Shown one piece after another: positions 46,483 through 55,354 of a stretch of 64,000 nt of DNA (positions are counted from its first letter, which is position 1; each line of letters opens with the position of its first letter). The translations under genes and the position numbers were made by a program. The stretch is from Nocardia lijiangensis NBRC 108240 (GTDB lineage Bacteria; Actinomycetota; Actinomycetes; Mycobacteriales; Mycobacteriaceae). The stretch lies in the NCBI RefSeq assembly GCF_001613045.1, contig NZ_BDBP01000005.1, forward strand, positions 1-64,000, written 5' to 3'. The notes under the pieces were generated by a model, which was not told the DNA's origin, did not search any database, and saw nothing but the letters and a program-made list of their open reading frames with translations.

Positions 46483-47670
46483 ATGAAGCACCGCATCGTC
46501 GTTCTTGGAGCCGGGTACGCCGGAGCCACCGTTGCCGGCCGCCTGGCCAAGCGACTGCACCGCGACGACGTCGAGATCACCCTGGTCAACGCCGATCCCG
46601 ACTTCGTCGAACGGGTGCGCCTGCACCAGCTCGCCGCCGGGCAGGACCTGCCGGTCCGCCCACTGCGAAAGATGTTCGCGGGCAACGGTGTTCAGGTGCG
46701 CATCGCATGGGTCGATTCGGTGGACGCGGACCGCAAAACCGTCGAACTGATCGGCGAGCAGGGGGCCGAGACCCTCGCCTACGACACACTCGTCTATGCC
46801 CTGGGCAGCACCGTCGCCGATTTCGGCGTCCCCGGCGTCGTCGAGCACGCCCACCAGGTGGCGAGCAAGCAGGCCGCGCTGCGGCTACGGGAACGCCTGA
46901 ACCAGCTGCGGGCGGACGAGACCGTGCTGATCGTGGGTGGCGGCCTGACCAGCATCGAGATCGCCACCGAGATCGCGGAGGCGCGCCCGGATCTGAAGGT
47001 CGCCATGGCCGCGCGCGGCGGTGTCGGCGAGTGGCTCGACGAGAAGGCGCAGAGCCACCTGCGCGGCGCGTTCGAACGCTTCGGTATCACCGTCCACGAG
47101 CACGCCGACGTCACCTGGGTCACCGAGGATGGCGTGGCCACCCGATCGGGCGTGGAGATCCTCGCGCAAATGACTGTCTGGACAGCGGGATTCGCCGTGC
47201 ACCCGATCGCGGCCGCCAGCACGCTCACCGTCTCCGAGGCCGGGCGGATCGTCGTCGACGCCACCCAGCGCTCGGTCTCGCACCCGGACGTGTACGCCGT
47301 CGGCGATGCCGCGCACGCCGCGGGAGTGGGCGGCAAGACGCTGCGCATGGGCTGCGCCACCGCCTCCCCGATGGCCTGGCTGGGCGCCGACGCCATTGCC
47401 GCCCGGCTGACCGGACGTGAAGTCCCCGATGCCCCGATCGGCTACAACAGCCAGTGCATCAGTCTCGGCCGCCGCGATGCCATCGTGCAGAAGGTGACCA
47501 AGGAGGATCAGCCGACCTCGAAGGTCGACGTGGGCCGCAAGGCCGCCCGCGTGAAGGAGCTGATCTGCTCGATCGCGGCCTGGTGCGTGAAGCACCCGAC
47601 CCTGCTGGCGCCGAGCCGGCGTCGCCGGGTCGTCGAGACCGGCGCGGCGGCTCCGGTCGCGACCGTCTGA
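46483..47670 (+). CDS. NDH-2-like FAD-dependent NAD(P)H oxidoreductase
   Basis: A 395-residue pyridine-nucleotide-disulfide family flavoprotein. The first FAD motif is RIVVLGAGYAGATVAGRLAK; the NAD(P) motif is ETVLIVGGGLTSIEIATEIA (about 146-165); and the late FAD-binding motif HPDVYAVGDAAHAAG lies near 268. The order and length match type II NADH dehydrogenase-like proteins. No redox-active CxxxxC is seen in the first domain. AGGAG lies eight bases upstream of the ATG. The gene follows the ECF41 sigma gene and is its likely regulon member. The C-terminal about 60 residues are basic and may touch the membrane. Confidence 0.93.
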   Translation: MKHRIVVLGAGYAGATVAGRLAKRLHRDDVEITLVNADPDFVERVRLHQLAAGQDLPVRPLRKMFAGNGVQVRIAWVDSVDADRKTVELIGEQGAETLAYDTLVYALGSTVADFGVPGVVEHAHQVASKQAALRLRERLNQLRADETVLIVGGGLTSIEIATEIAEARPDLKVAMAARGGVGEWLDEKAQSHLRGAFERFGITVHEHADVTWVTEDGVATRSGVEILAQMTVWTAGFAVHPIAAASTLTVSEAGRIVVDATQRSVSHPDVYAVGDAAHAAGVGGKTLRMGCATASPMAWLGADAIAARLTGREVPDAPIGYNSQCISLGRRDAIVQKVTKEDQPTSKVDVGRKAARVKELICSIAAWCVKHPTLLAPSRRRRVVETGAAAPVATV

Positions 47671-47694
47671 GCGCGCGGGTGCGGAACCGGCACA

Positions 47695-47728
47695 GGTCCG
47701 CCCCAGCCGGAACGAGCTGGGGCGGACC
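47695..47728. terminator. Strong hairpin between convergent genes
   Basis: GGTCCGCCCCAGC (47695-47707) and its exact complement (47716-47728) form a 13-bp GC-rich stem with an 8-base loop, 25 bases after the oxidoreductase stop and 52 bases before the end of the convergent EspG gene. There is no U tract, as is common for actinobacterial terminators. It could serve both directions. Confidence 0.8.
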
Positions 47729-47779
47729 GGGATGCGGCAGACGTTCAGTGCAGCCCCGGCGCGGGGCACGATCGCGGCG

Positions 47780-48580
47780 TCAGTCCTCTGTCTCCCTATG
47801 CGATTCCATGCGCGCCAGAATGTGGTCGATCTGTTCGCGCACCCACTCGGTGAGGCCGTCACTGCTCATCGCGGTGGCGACCGGGGCCGGGTGGTCCAGC
47901 GGCATGACGTAGCGGCCGTCGTCGGGGAGGTCGCGCCAGAGCATGCCGGCTTCGATCAGGCCGCGCGGGCCGTACTTGGAACGGCCCTGCAGAACCTTGA
48001 CGATTCCGGTGCTCACCGCGGGGGTCGCGAAGAAGGCGTCGCTGCGGACTGTGTCGTCGTCTGTGTCGTCGTTGTCCATGACACCGGACGACGGGCCTTG
48101 GTTGACGATCGTGGGTTCCGAGGTCGGCAGGGCGAGCTGGATGTCGTCCAGACTGCCCGCATTGCATGTGGGCAGCAGCCCGAGCACGGTATCGGCCAGT
48201 GCGTGCGGGTCGCATTCGACAGCGTCGAAACCATCTGCGTGCATGAGGGTTTCGCCGGGGCGCTGGGTGATGATGTACCCGCGGGCGCGCTGCCGGACGG
48301 CATGCACCCGAGTGCGCGCTTCCGGGTTGTCGAAATCCTGGTCGTCCCAGGCGTGCGCCACGATGAAGATGTCAGGTCGGGCGATGGCGCCCGCCATGGC
48401 GTCCAGTTCGTGGTCGAACCGTTCCCGCAACTGCTGCTGGACCTCGAACTTCTCCCGCTCGTAGTCGTCCGCCAGCCGGGTGCGGCTGGTGAAGACGAAC
48501 GGGGCGGGCAGTTCGCCCTGCCGCACCTCCTCGCACAGCAGATTGAACTCCAGATCGGTGAACTTCCAGGTTCGGCTCAC
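47780..48580 (-). CDS. EspG-family ESX secretion chaperone
   Basis: A 266-residue protein of the ESX-1 EspG family: WKFTDLEFNLLCEEVRQGEL at the N-terminus (the 'L...EF..L' start), LPAPFVFTSRTRLADDYERE, a central DIFIVAHAWDD strand, an acidic variable loop (DNDDTDDDT) and the C-terminal RSKYGPRGLIEAGMLWRDLP block. EspG proteins bind PE/PPE-like substrates in the cytosol and keep them competent for type VII secretion. The GTG start overlaps the upstream gene's stop by four bases (GTGA), so the pair is co-translated. It is the last gene of the five-gene operon; no ESX ATPase or membrane gene is in the window. Confidence 0.9.
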   Translation of the reverse strand: MSRTWKFTDLEFNLLCEEVRQGELPAPFVFTSRTRLADDYEREKFEVQQQLRERFDHELDAMAGAIARPDIFIVAHAWDDQDFDNPEARTRVHAVRQRARGYIITQRPGETLMHADGFDAVECDPHALADTVLGLLPTCNAGSLDDIQLALPTSEPTIVNQGPSSGVMDNDDTDDDTVRSDAFFATPAVSTGIVKVLQGRSKYGPRGLIEAGMLWRDLPDDGRYVMPLDHPAPVATAMSSDGLTEWVREQIDHILARMESHRETED

Positions 48581-51120
48581 GAGTCGATCACCGGCTTCAC
48601 TCGGTCCGGCACGGCGCCGATGGCGTCGTTCAGATGCGCTTTGGACTTCAGGTACTTGGCCGGCTTTTGCGCGGTATCGCCCTGCGCGCCGCCGCCCGCG
48701 GGGGCACCGGCCGGACCCATCATCGGGGGACCGCCCATCCCGTGCGCGCCCTGGCTCGCTGCCGCTGTGGCCGGGTACAGCGGATGTTCGGCGCCGGGCA
48801 GCGACGCGCGCGGAAACGCACGGGCCTGCTGGTAAGAATGCTCGGACAGACCAGCTGGGCTGCCCACACCACCGGAACCGGCGCCACCGCCGCCCGCACC
48901 GGACGCCGGATCGACCGGCAGATCGCCCACGGCGGCGGCGAGCGCGGCCGGGTCGAACCGGCGCAGCATCTCGTGCAACTGGTCCGCGCCGGGCAGGGTG
49001 GCACCGAGCTGACCGAGCGACTCCAGTCCCTGGGTGAGCGCCTTACCGATCTGGCCGAGGAAGTCCCTGCCCGCCTGGGCGAACGACGCCGGGCCGCCGT
49101 CGGCGCCCGTCGGCTGACCGGGCAGCCCGGCCACGGACGACTGGCCCGGCAAGCCGGCACGCGAGGACGAGTGGTCACTCGTGCCGGTCGCGGCCGCCAG
49201 CGCCTTCTCATCCAGCGCGTCCGGCAGGTTGTCCAGCACCGACCGCACCTGCGCCGGGTCGAGACCGGTGAGCTTCGCCAGTTCGCCGACGTCGGCCACC
49301 TTCGGGATGTTCTTCAGCACCGAGCGCACCTGTTCCGGGGAGAGGCCACTCTTCTTGGCCAGGGTGTTCTCGTTCAGCAGCTTCGGCAGATCGCCGAGCA
49401 TCGAACGCACCTGGGCCGGATCGGCACCGGTGGCCTTGGCGAGCGCGTCCTCCAGCCCGCTCGCGCCGGATCTGCCCGCACCCGCCCCCGATGACCCACT
49501 GCCCGTTCCACCGCTGCCGGACGATCTGCCCGCCGCGCCGTTGGGCAGCGGAGCGGACCCGAGCGACGGGACGCTGGGCATGCTGGTGCCGCTGCCTCCG
49601 GAGGGCGAGTCAGCCGACTCGCCGGGAAGACTGCTGCGTGGGAACGGATTTCCCGAACTCGACGGGCGCGACTGCGTCCCGGCGCCGTCCGGCGAACCAG
49701 CGCCGGACGAGCCGACCGGGGTCGCCGCACCGCGGGCGCCGGCCGCGGCGGACTCGGCCTTCCTGTGCGCGGCTTCGTAGCCAGGTGGGAGCTGCCCCTG
49801 CGACCTGGAACCCTCGCCGCTGCCGCCACCGCCCTTGGCGCCGTTGGGCAGCGGGGCACCCGCGCCCGATCCCGTGCCGCCCGATCCGGTGCCGTCAGTG
49901 CGCGGGCTTGTGCCGGAATCCGGTGTGCCGTAACCGGACTGGCTCGCCGGGTCGACCTGCCCGTAGCCCGGCTGGTACCTCGGATCCGGCTGCTGGTTCC
50001 CGTAGCCGTCCTGGTTGTTCCCGTACTGGCCGTTGCCGTTGCCGTACTGGCCGTTGCCCTGCTGGTCGTTCCCGGGCTGGTTCTGGCCCTGACCACCCTG
50101 CGGCGCCGGTTGGGCAATCGGACCGTTCACCGCGGGCATCACCGAGACGGTGTTCTTCATGCCCTCGCCGTAGTGCTTCTGCCACTCGTCGCGGTACCGG
50201 CGGGTCACCTTGCCCGGGCAACAGTCACCGGGATCGGGGCTGGAGGGCATGCTGAGCCTGGTGAGGTGCAGCCACTGCGCGCTGTAGTCCAGGTTCTGGC
50301 TCATCGCGATCATCGAGGTGGCCAGCGGTTGCACGCCGTCGGAGTAGTTCTTGATCGCCGCGGCCGCCGCGGTCGCGCCCTGACCCTCCCATGCCTCGGT
50401 GCCGGTGTTGATGGCGTTCACGAAGGTGTTGAGCTTGCCGAGCAGGTCGTTGGCCATGCTGTGCCAGGTGCTCGCGGCGGCCAGCACCGGAGCGGGGTCG
50501 AGATCGCGTCCCAGCTCGTATAATTCGCTGAAGGCGAGGCTGTCCTTGTTCTCGACGCTGGCGGTGACGCCCGGATCCTTCTCGCCCTGGTAGTCCTTCA
50601 GCGAGGCGGGGAAGCTCTCCGCGTTCGCGTTGCTGACATGCGGTTTGCCGTCCTTGCCCTTCCAGGCGAATCCGCCGCTCGCCTTGTCGAATTCGGCGTC
50701 CGGCCCGCCCGGCTTGCGTGCGCCGGGGGTGTAGGGACTGGCCTCGGTCGGCATCTTCAGGCCGTCGAGCGCCTTGAAGTCGCTCTCGGACTCACCCTCG
50801 GCGTTCGCGTACGCCTTGCCCGCCGCGATGTAGGTCTCGCCCATGTCCGTGACGATGTCGGCGTGATCTTTGAGGATGGTTCGCAGCCGGTTTCCTTTGG
50901 CGGTGAACGCCATCGCCAGCTGGGTGCCGGAGGTAAGGGTGCCGATCGGCGCGAAATTGTCGAGGCGCAGGTTCGTCGCGGCCTCGGCCATACCGAGCAG
51001 ATCGTCGACCAGATCGGCGCAGGCGCGAGCGGCGGCCAGCGCGTCGGTCGTGTCGAACTTCAGATACCCGGCCTGCGCCTGGTTCTTCAGGCCCGACCAC
51101 GTGCCTGGTTCGAGAGCCAT
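48577..51120 (-). CDS. ESX-associated large protein with low-complexity linkers and 27-residue repeats
   Basis: An 847-residue protein. The N-terminal about 290 residues are helical (for example RACADLVDDLLGMAEAATN and WHSMANDLLGKLNTFVNAI followed by a WEGQGA turn), resembling WXG100/PPE-type secreted folds. Then come a Gln/Gly/Asn/Tyr-rich segment (340-395), Gly/Ser/Pro-rich stretches (400-555), and three tandem repeats of about 27 residues at 561-589, 590-616 and 617-643, sharing GL.PEQVRSVL.N.PK and LAK. A helical segment (675-740) and a Gly-rich tail follow. The ATG at 51120 follows GAAGGGTGA. It is co-translated with EspG, its probable chaperone. It is likely secreted by an ESX system; its role is unknown. 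Confidence 0.8.
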   Translation of the reverse strand: MALEPGTWSGLKNQAQAGYLKFDTTDALAAARACADLVDDLLGMAEAATNLRLDNFAPIGTLTSGTQLAMAFTAKGNRLRTILKDHADIVTDMGETYIAAGKAYANAEGESESDFKALDGLKMPTEASPYTPGARKPGGPDAEFDKASGGFAWKGKDGKPHVSNANAESFPASLKDYQGEKDPGVTASVENKDSLAFSELYELGRDLDPAPVLAAASTWHSMANDLLGKLNTFVNAINTGTEAWEGQGATAAAAAIKNYSDGVQPLATSMIAMSQNLDYSAQWLHLTRLSMPSSPDPGDCCPGKVTRRYRDEWQKHYGEGMKNTVSVMPAVNGPIAQPAPQGGQGQNQPGNDQQGNGQYGNGNGQYGNNQDGYGNQQPDPRYQPGYGQVDPASQSGYGTPDSGTSPRTDGTGSGGTGSGAGAPLPNGAKGGGGSGEGSRSQGQLPPGYEAAHRKAESAAAGARGAATPVGSSGAGSPDGAGTQSRPSSSGNPFPRSSLPGESADSPSGGSGTSMPSVPSLGSAPLPNGAAGRSSGSGGTGSGSSGAGAGRSGASGLEDALAKATGADPAQVRSMLGDLPKLLNENTLAKKSGLSPEQVRSVLKNIPKVADVGELAKLTGLDPAQVRSVLDNLPDALDEKALAAATGTSDHSSSRAGLPGQSSVAGLPGQPTGADGGPASFAQAGRDFLGQIGKALTQGLESLGQLGATLPGADQLHEMLRRFDPAALAAAVGDLPVDPASGAGGGGAGSGGVGSPAGLSEHSYQQARAFPRASLPGAEHPLYPATAAASQGAHGMGGPPMMGPAGAPAGGGAQGDTAQKPAKYLKSKAHLNDAIGAVPDRVKPVIDS

Positions 51121-51164
51121 CCCGTTCACCCTTCTTGTTGCACGGACGCACCGCATGCGCCGCG

Positions 51165-51656
51165 TCAGTCGTCGTTGTCGGCCACCATGGACCGGGGCGC
51201 GCGGGCGCCGGAACCGTCGTCGTCGGGCCAGCGGCTCGGGTCCGGCGCAGTCAGTGGCGGTGGCGGCGCCGTCGGCATGAGCGAGCCCAGATCCGGTGCG
51301 CCCTCGATGATCTCGGAGAGTTTCGGCAGGGCGTTCTTGCGTTCCAGCAGCGGGAGCATGAGCTCCCGGCTGCGCTCGGCCACCTTCGCCGCGGCGGCCT
51401 GCACCGCCGCGGTGACGTTCTCCGCGATCTCCTCGAGGGTCAGATCCAGGACGTCGTCGGCGAACTTGGTCTCGATCAGGATGCCGTCGGCGTTCACCGT
51501 GACCTCGATGCGCTGATCGCACACGCTCACCGTCTCGGTGAGCCGCGAACGCCGCTGCTGCAGTTCGGCGATACCGCGGAACTGCTCGCCGAGACCCTCC
51601 ACGAGCGTCCCCATGTCGGCGCGCAGGCGTTCGTTGACTGTGGGCTGCCCGGTCAC
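51165..51656 (-). CDS. YbaB/EbfC-like ESX-associated protein
   Basis: A 163-residue protein with the YbaB/EbfC pattern: an N-terminal helix (VNERLRADMGTLVEGLGEQF), a central beta segment (QRIEVTVNADGILIETKF), then a long helix (LTLEEIAENVTAAVQAAAAK, VAERSREL). The last about 40 residues are a Pro/Asp-rich tail. YbaB-like proteins bind nucleoid DNA in other bacteria, but copies inside ESX operons of actinobacteria are often of unknown role. The GTG start overlaps the upstream stop by four bases (GTGA). It lies between the WXG-type gene and the repeat protein gene, in the same operon. Confidence 0.8.
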   Translation of the reverse strand: MTGQPTVNERLRADMGTLVEGLGEQFRGIAELQQRRSRLTETVSVCDQRIEVTVNADGILIETKFADDVLDLTLEEIAENVTAAVQAAAAKVAERSRELMLPLLERKNALPKLSEIIEGAPDLGSLMPTAPPPPLTAPDPSRWPDDDGSGARAPRSMVADNDD

Positions 51657-51997
51657 GGCGTCGGCTTCCCGAACTGGCCGGCGTTGCCGGAGTCGGTAGC
51701 GGCCAGCGCGTCCGCGGCATCACGCTGCCCGGTCGCCATGTCGCCCAACGTGGTCGCGGCGCCGATGGCGCCCTCGATCAGGTTGTCTCGCGCCGCCTTG
51801 TAGCCCTTGTCGCCGTCGAAGAACTTGTGGCCGCGCTTGTCATCACCCCACGGCATGACGGTGCCGTCGGACTCGATACCGCTGAGGGTGTTGCGCAGCT
51901 TCTCGGCAACCCCCTTGGCGTCGTTCGACAGCTCCCGGGTCAGATCCGAGGCGTGGCGCAGCTTCTGGGGATCGATCTCCAACCGGTCCGCGGCCAT
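51653..51997 (-). CDS. WXG100/EspC-like small secreted-type protein
   Basis: A 114-residue protein built of two helices separated by a PWGDDKRG turn that stands for the WxG motif (VMPWGDDKRGHKFF). The first helix is HASDLTRELSNDAKGVAEKL; the second is GYKAARDNLIEGAIGAATTL. This is the DUF2580/ESX-1-target architecture of actinobacteria. Such proteins are exported by type VII systems, usually as dimers with a partner. The ATG at 51997 has GAAGGGAG upstream. It precedes the YbaB-like gene with a four-base overlap. Confidence 0.85.
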   Translation of the reverse strand: MAADRLEIDPQKLRHASDLTRELSNDAKGVAEKLRNTLSGIESDGTVMPWGDDKRGHKFFDGDKGYKAARDNLIEGAIGAATTLGDMATGQRDAADALAATDSGNAGQFGKPTP

Positions 51998-52021
51998 GGC
52001 GCTCCCTTCTGTGTCGTCGGA

Positions 52022-53794
52022 TTACGGGGTGAACGGGACGTCGACCTGCTCGTCGGCGTTCTCGGGTGGCGCGGCGCCCTGGGCCGGCAACCACTGCTGC
52101 CCGGAGGAGCCACTCGACGATGGCGGTGAATACGGCCCGGGCAGCGGTTCCACCCACGGCCACTGCTTGGGCCGCGGCTTGCCGCGCACGTCCTTGCCCT
52201 CGCCCAGGAACGGTTCGCCGCGGTGGGTGGCGGTCGAGCTTCCGTTGCCGCTCCCGCCATTCACTCCGGTCACCTGAGCACCGGATGGGAGCGGGGGTCG
52301 CTGCGCACCGCCGGAGCCGGAATGCCCGCTGGTCGACGAGGATGACGACCCCACCGGCGCCGGGGGAGCGGCGTGCGACGATCCCGAGCCGGACGAAGAC
52401 GGTGGGGTCCAGCCGCCGTCGACCGAGGACGACCACGAGGTTGGGGGTTGATTGGTGCGGGCGTCGTGGTAGACGCTGTTGCCCGAGCTACTGCTCGAAC
52501 TGCTTCTACCGCTCGAACTGCTCCCACTGCTCGAGAACGAGCTCGCGGCGTCGTGGTAGACGCTGTTGCCCGAGGCGCTGCTGTGTGAGGACTGCGGCCG
52601 GCTCGACGAGCCCGCAACGGTGGAGTGCACCGGCTGAACCGAGGACGACACGCTCGCACCGGAACCGCTGGCCGACCGGCCGGACGACCGGGAACTCGAC
52701 CCGCTGGACGAACCGTCGCTCACCGGTGGCCGGGGCGCCCCATTGCCGGAATTGGGTTTCGGCATCCAGACATAGGAGCGAATGTCGCCGTGCCCCGGCG
52801 GAATCGGCTTGCCGATGGCGAAACCGCCGCGCGCACCGCCCACCACCGCACCCCGCGTGATACCGCCGACCCAGCCCGGCCCGGAGGCGAAAGACGAGAA
52901 GTCTCTGGTCGCCGCGCCCACGGCCAGGTTGCCGAAAACGGTGCCGACCGCACCGGAAACGCCGCCGATCACCACGCCACGACCGACCCGGCCCGGGATG
53001 TTGTTCAACTGCTTGCCCGCGACCTTGTCGATACCGTGCCCGAGATAGCGCCCGAATTCGCGCCCGGGCACCACGCCCGCGACACCAGCGAGGATGGACA
53101 GCCCGAACTCCTTGCCGTTGAAGTGCCGTCGTTTGCCCGCCGCGAGCTGGCCGACCTGCACCGAGCCGTTGATGGTGCCGACGATGGCGGTCGCCTCTAT
53201 GGCCCGCGCACCGTAGACGCCCCAGCCCTTCGCGGTGGGAAAGACTGGCCGCAGCCGCGCGGCCTGGGTCCAGAAGTGCCGTTTGGCGGTCGAAGCGCCC
53301 AGGCGCGCAGCGAGATTGGTGATCGCCTTCTGCACGAAGTCCTCGAACACCTTGAGGAAGGAGCGTGTAGTGGTGATCGCGGCTGCCTCCACCGCGGGCG
53401 CGGTGGGCGGAAAGAGCCAGGCCCACAAGATCTCCAGCGCCAGCCAGGCCAGCGTCACGATGACGGTGATCTTGGTGGCCTGGACCTCGGTGCCCATGTC
53501 GAAGGTGCTGTCGCCGACAGTGCTCATGAAGTTCGTCAGCGCCTCGATGGAATGTTCACCGGTGCGCAGCGCGTCGTAGCGGGCGCCCATCGCGGTACCG
53601 CCCTCGCCCTGCGGATAGGCGTCGATGGTGGCCTGTTTGGCCGCATCGACATCGGCGAGCAGGGCCGTCAGCTCCGCGCTCGCCGTCTTCCATGCCTCCG
53701 ACACCGCCCATGCGACGTCCTCGTCGCCCTCCGGCCAGGTGGTTCCGGCCACCCAGGCCAGCCACTGCAACCCCTCGGGCATGTGAATGGTCAT
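52022..53794 (-). CDS. WXG100-like domain protein, Ser-rich, possible toxin carrier
   Basis: A 590-residue protein. The N-terminal about 100 residues form the WXG100-like domain also seen at the N-terminus of CpnT-type toxins (LAWVAGTTWPEGDEDVAWAV, SEAWKTAS). A membrane helix lies at 109-128 (VIVTLAWLALEILWAWLF). Residues 225-330 are Gly-rich with glycine-zipper-like repeats (VIGGVSGAVGTVFGNLAVGA). Residues 360-500 are a Ser/Gly-rich linker holding the exact repeat SGNSVYHDA twice (408-416 and 437-445). No known toxin domain is recognised at the C-terminus. It is the first gene of the ESX operon and diverges from a YezG-like immunity-type gene. Confidence 0.8.
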   Translation of the reverse strand: MTIHMPEGLQWLAWVAGTTWPEGDEDVAWAVSEAWKTASAELTALLADVDAAKQATIDAYPQGEGGTAMGARYDALRTGEHSIEALTNFMSTVGDSTFDMGTEVQATKITVIVTLAWLALEILWAWLFPPTAPAVEAAAITTTRSFLKVFEDFVQKAITNLAARLGASTAKRHFWTQAARLRPVFPTAKGWGVYGARAIEATAIVGTINGSVQVGQLAAGKRRHFNGKEFGLSILAGVAGVVPGREFGRYLGHGIDKVAGKQLNNIPGRVGRGVVIGGVSGAVGTVFGNLAVGAATRDFSSFASGPGWVGGITRGAVVGGARGGFAIGKPIPPGHGDIRSYVWMPKPNSGNGAPRPPVSDGSSSGSSSRSSGRSASGSGASVSSSVQPVHSTVAGSSSRPQSSHSSASGNSVYHDAASSFSSSGSSSSGRSSSSSSSGNSVYHDARTNQPPTSWSSSVDGGWTPPSSSGSGSSHAAPPAPVGSSSSSTSGHSGSGGAQRPPLPSGAQVTGVNGGSGNGSSTATHRGEPFLGEGKDVRGKPRPKQWPWVEPLPGPYSPPSSSGSSGQQWLPAQGAAPPENADEQVDVPFTP

Positions 53795-53983
53795 CGCTGC
53801 ACCGCGGCGGCTCCGTACCGCCCCATCGGATTGCTCACCGCAGCTCTCCTCTCGGCGTTCGATGTCGTGGGATTAGAACGCAGACAATTGAATTCGCAAT
53901 GACGGGCAAACGAATTCGCCGCACCGGCGCCGTTCGCTCCCGAGTGGTAGCGTGCGGGCCCGATCGAGGAGGTGCCGTTTTTC

Positions 53984-55099
53984 ATGACCGCAGAAGAGGA
54001 TTCGCTCCTCGCCGATTCCGAGTCACCGCTCGCCGACGCGGCGAGCCGCCGGATCGCCGCGGAATTGCTCGCGCTCGCCCCGCCGGGCTGGCACGAGATG
54101 CAGGCGGTGTTCGCGCTGACCGCCGTATCGGAGCTGGCGTCGGTCTTCTTCACCGACGAGCAAGGCCATCCGGCCCAGGTGCTGCCCTCCGAGGAGGTGC
54201 TGGCACTGGTCCGGCGACATCGTGAGGCATCGGCCGCCCTGCCCGGTGGCCCATGGTGGCGCTACCTGGTTACGGCGTCGGCGTCCGGCGAGATCGGTGC
54301 CGAGCACGACTTCGGCGCCGAGCCCTTCCCGGACGACCACCTCTTCCCGCCGGAGGTGTATCGGGCTGACCTGGAGGCGTTTCCGCGGGCGCGGCTCCCG
54401 ATCTGGCTGGCAGCCCATATCGGGCACGAGGACCGGCAATCCCGGCCCACCGAGCAGGCGGGGGCACTGGCCCGGACCGCCACGCTCACCCCGGAAATCG
54501 AGACGACATTGCCCGCGCTGCCATTGCTGGCGATGCGCTGGGCGGTGATCGCCGCGGCGTTCGTGGCGGCCGGATCTCCATGGGGGCCGCGGGTTCTGCC
54601 CGCGCTCGGCCTGTTCGAGGGCGCCGAGCGCAGCGGTTCCTCGCTATGGCTGGTCCCTGGCGACCGTGCGGTGCTCTCCGGCGGAATATGGAACGACCCG
54701 GTGCTGGACGCGGTCTACAACGCCGGCGCTCCCATGCCGGATCTCTACGCGGGCGCGCCGGGGTGGGTGGCGAACCCGCTGCTCAACCCGCGCGCCGGGT
54801 CTGGGTTGCTCTCCTTCTGCTACTGGTGGGAGGGCGCCCACTGGTATCGTGGCGCCGCCCCGCCCGCGAGCGAGGTCGCGGCCGCGATTCCCGGGGTATG
54901 GACCAGGGAGAGCGCAGCCGACATCGTGGCGTCGCTCGCCGAGGAATCAGGCGTCGAAACGCGGGACGCGGCACTGGAACTGGTGCTGGCCGCGGAGCAC
55001 GGCGCGGCCGAGCGCGCACTGCTGGTGCGGCTCTTCGGCGAGCGCGAGGATGTGGACGGCGCGCTACATCAGCTACTCATGGCGGGCGCGGCGGACTAA
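53984..55099 (+). CDS. YezG-like immunity-type protein
   Basis: A 371-residue acidic protein. The N-terminal half has the YezG-like immunity pattern: GWHEMQAVFALTAVSELASV, PGGPWWRYLVTASASGEIGA, then FGAEPFPDDHLFPPEVYRAD followed by LEAFPRARLPIWLAAH. The C-terminal half (about 180-371) contains a Trp-rich LLSFCYWWEGAHWYRG segment and a helical end. YezG-type proteins neutralise partner toxins in polymorphic toxin systems. The ATG at 53984 is chosen because GAGGAGG sits 11 bases upstream; a GTG at 53972 overlaps that site. It is divergent from the WXG100-like protein gene, the most likely partner, though that protein has no obvious toxin domain. Confidence 0.65.
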   Translation: MTAEEDSLLADSESPLADAASRRIAAELLALAPPGWHEMQAVFALTAVSELASVFFTDEQGHPAQVLPSEEVLALVRRHREASAALPGGPWWRYLVTASASGEIGAEHDFGAEPFPDDHLFPPEVYRADLEAFPRARLPIWLAAHIGHEDRQSRPTEQAGALARTATLTPEIETTLPALPLLAMRWAVIAAAFVAAGSPWGPRVLPALGLFEGAERSGSSLWLVPGDRAVLSGGIWNDPVLDAVYNAGAPMPDLYAGAPGWVANPLLNPRAGSGLLSFCYWWEGAHWYRGAAPPASEVAAAIPGVWTRESAADIVASLAEESGVETRDAALELVLAAEHGAAERALLVRLFGEREDVDGALHQLLMAGAAD

Positions 55100-55354
55100 C
55101 CGTCAGGGGCCTCACCGGAGCGCCCATCCGATATTCGATGGCCAAGGCCGGGCTGCACTCGCCGACCCAGCACCTGGGCATGGAACCGGCACCGTACAAG
55201 ATCAGGTGAACGCGATCGGCGGCCTCCGCGTGCGGCGGGCAAGATCGAAGCCGCTGTCGCACAATGCTTTTGGGTCAGCCCCCACGCAAGCGAGCACGCA
55301 ATGTCGATTGGGGCAGAGGCGTTCCCGTATCGGGGTCGTTGCGTTGATTTGGGC

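Noticed and set aside
51121..51723. N-terminal extension of the ESX repeat protein.
   Set aside because: It overlaps the YbaB-like and WXG-type genes out of frame and is Arg-rich; the ATG at 51120 has a ribosome site.
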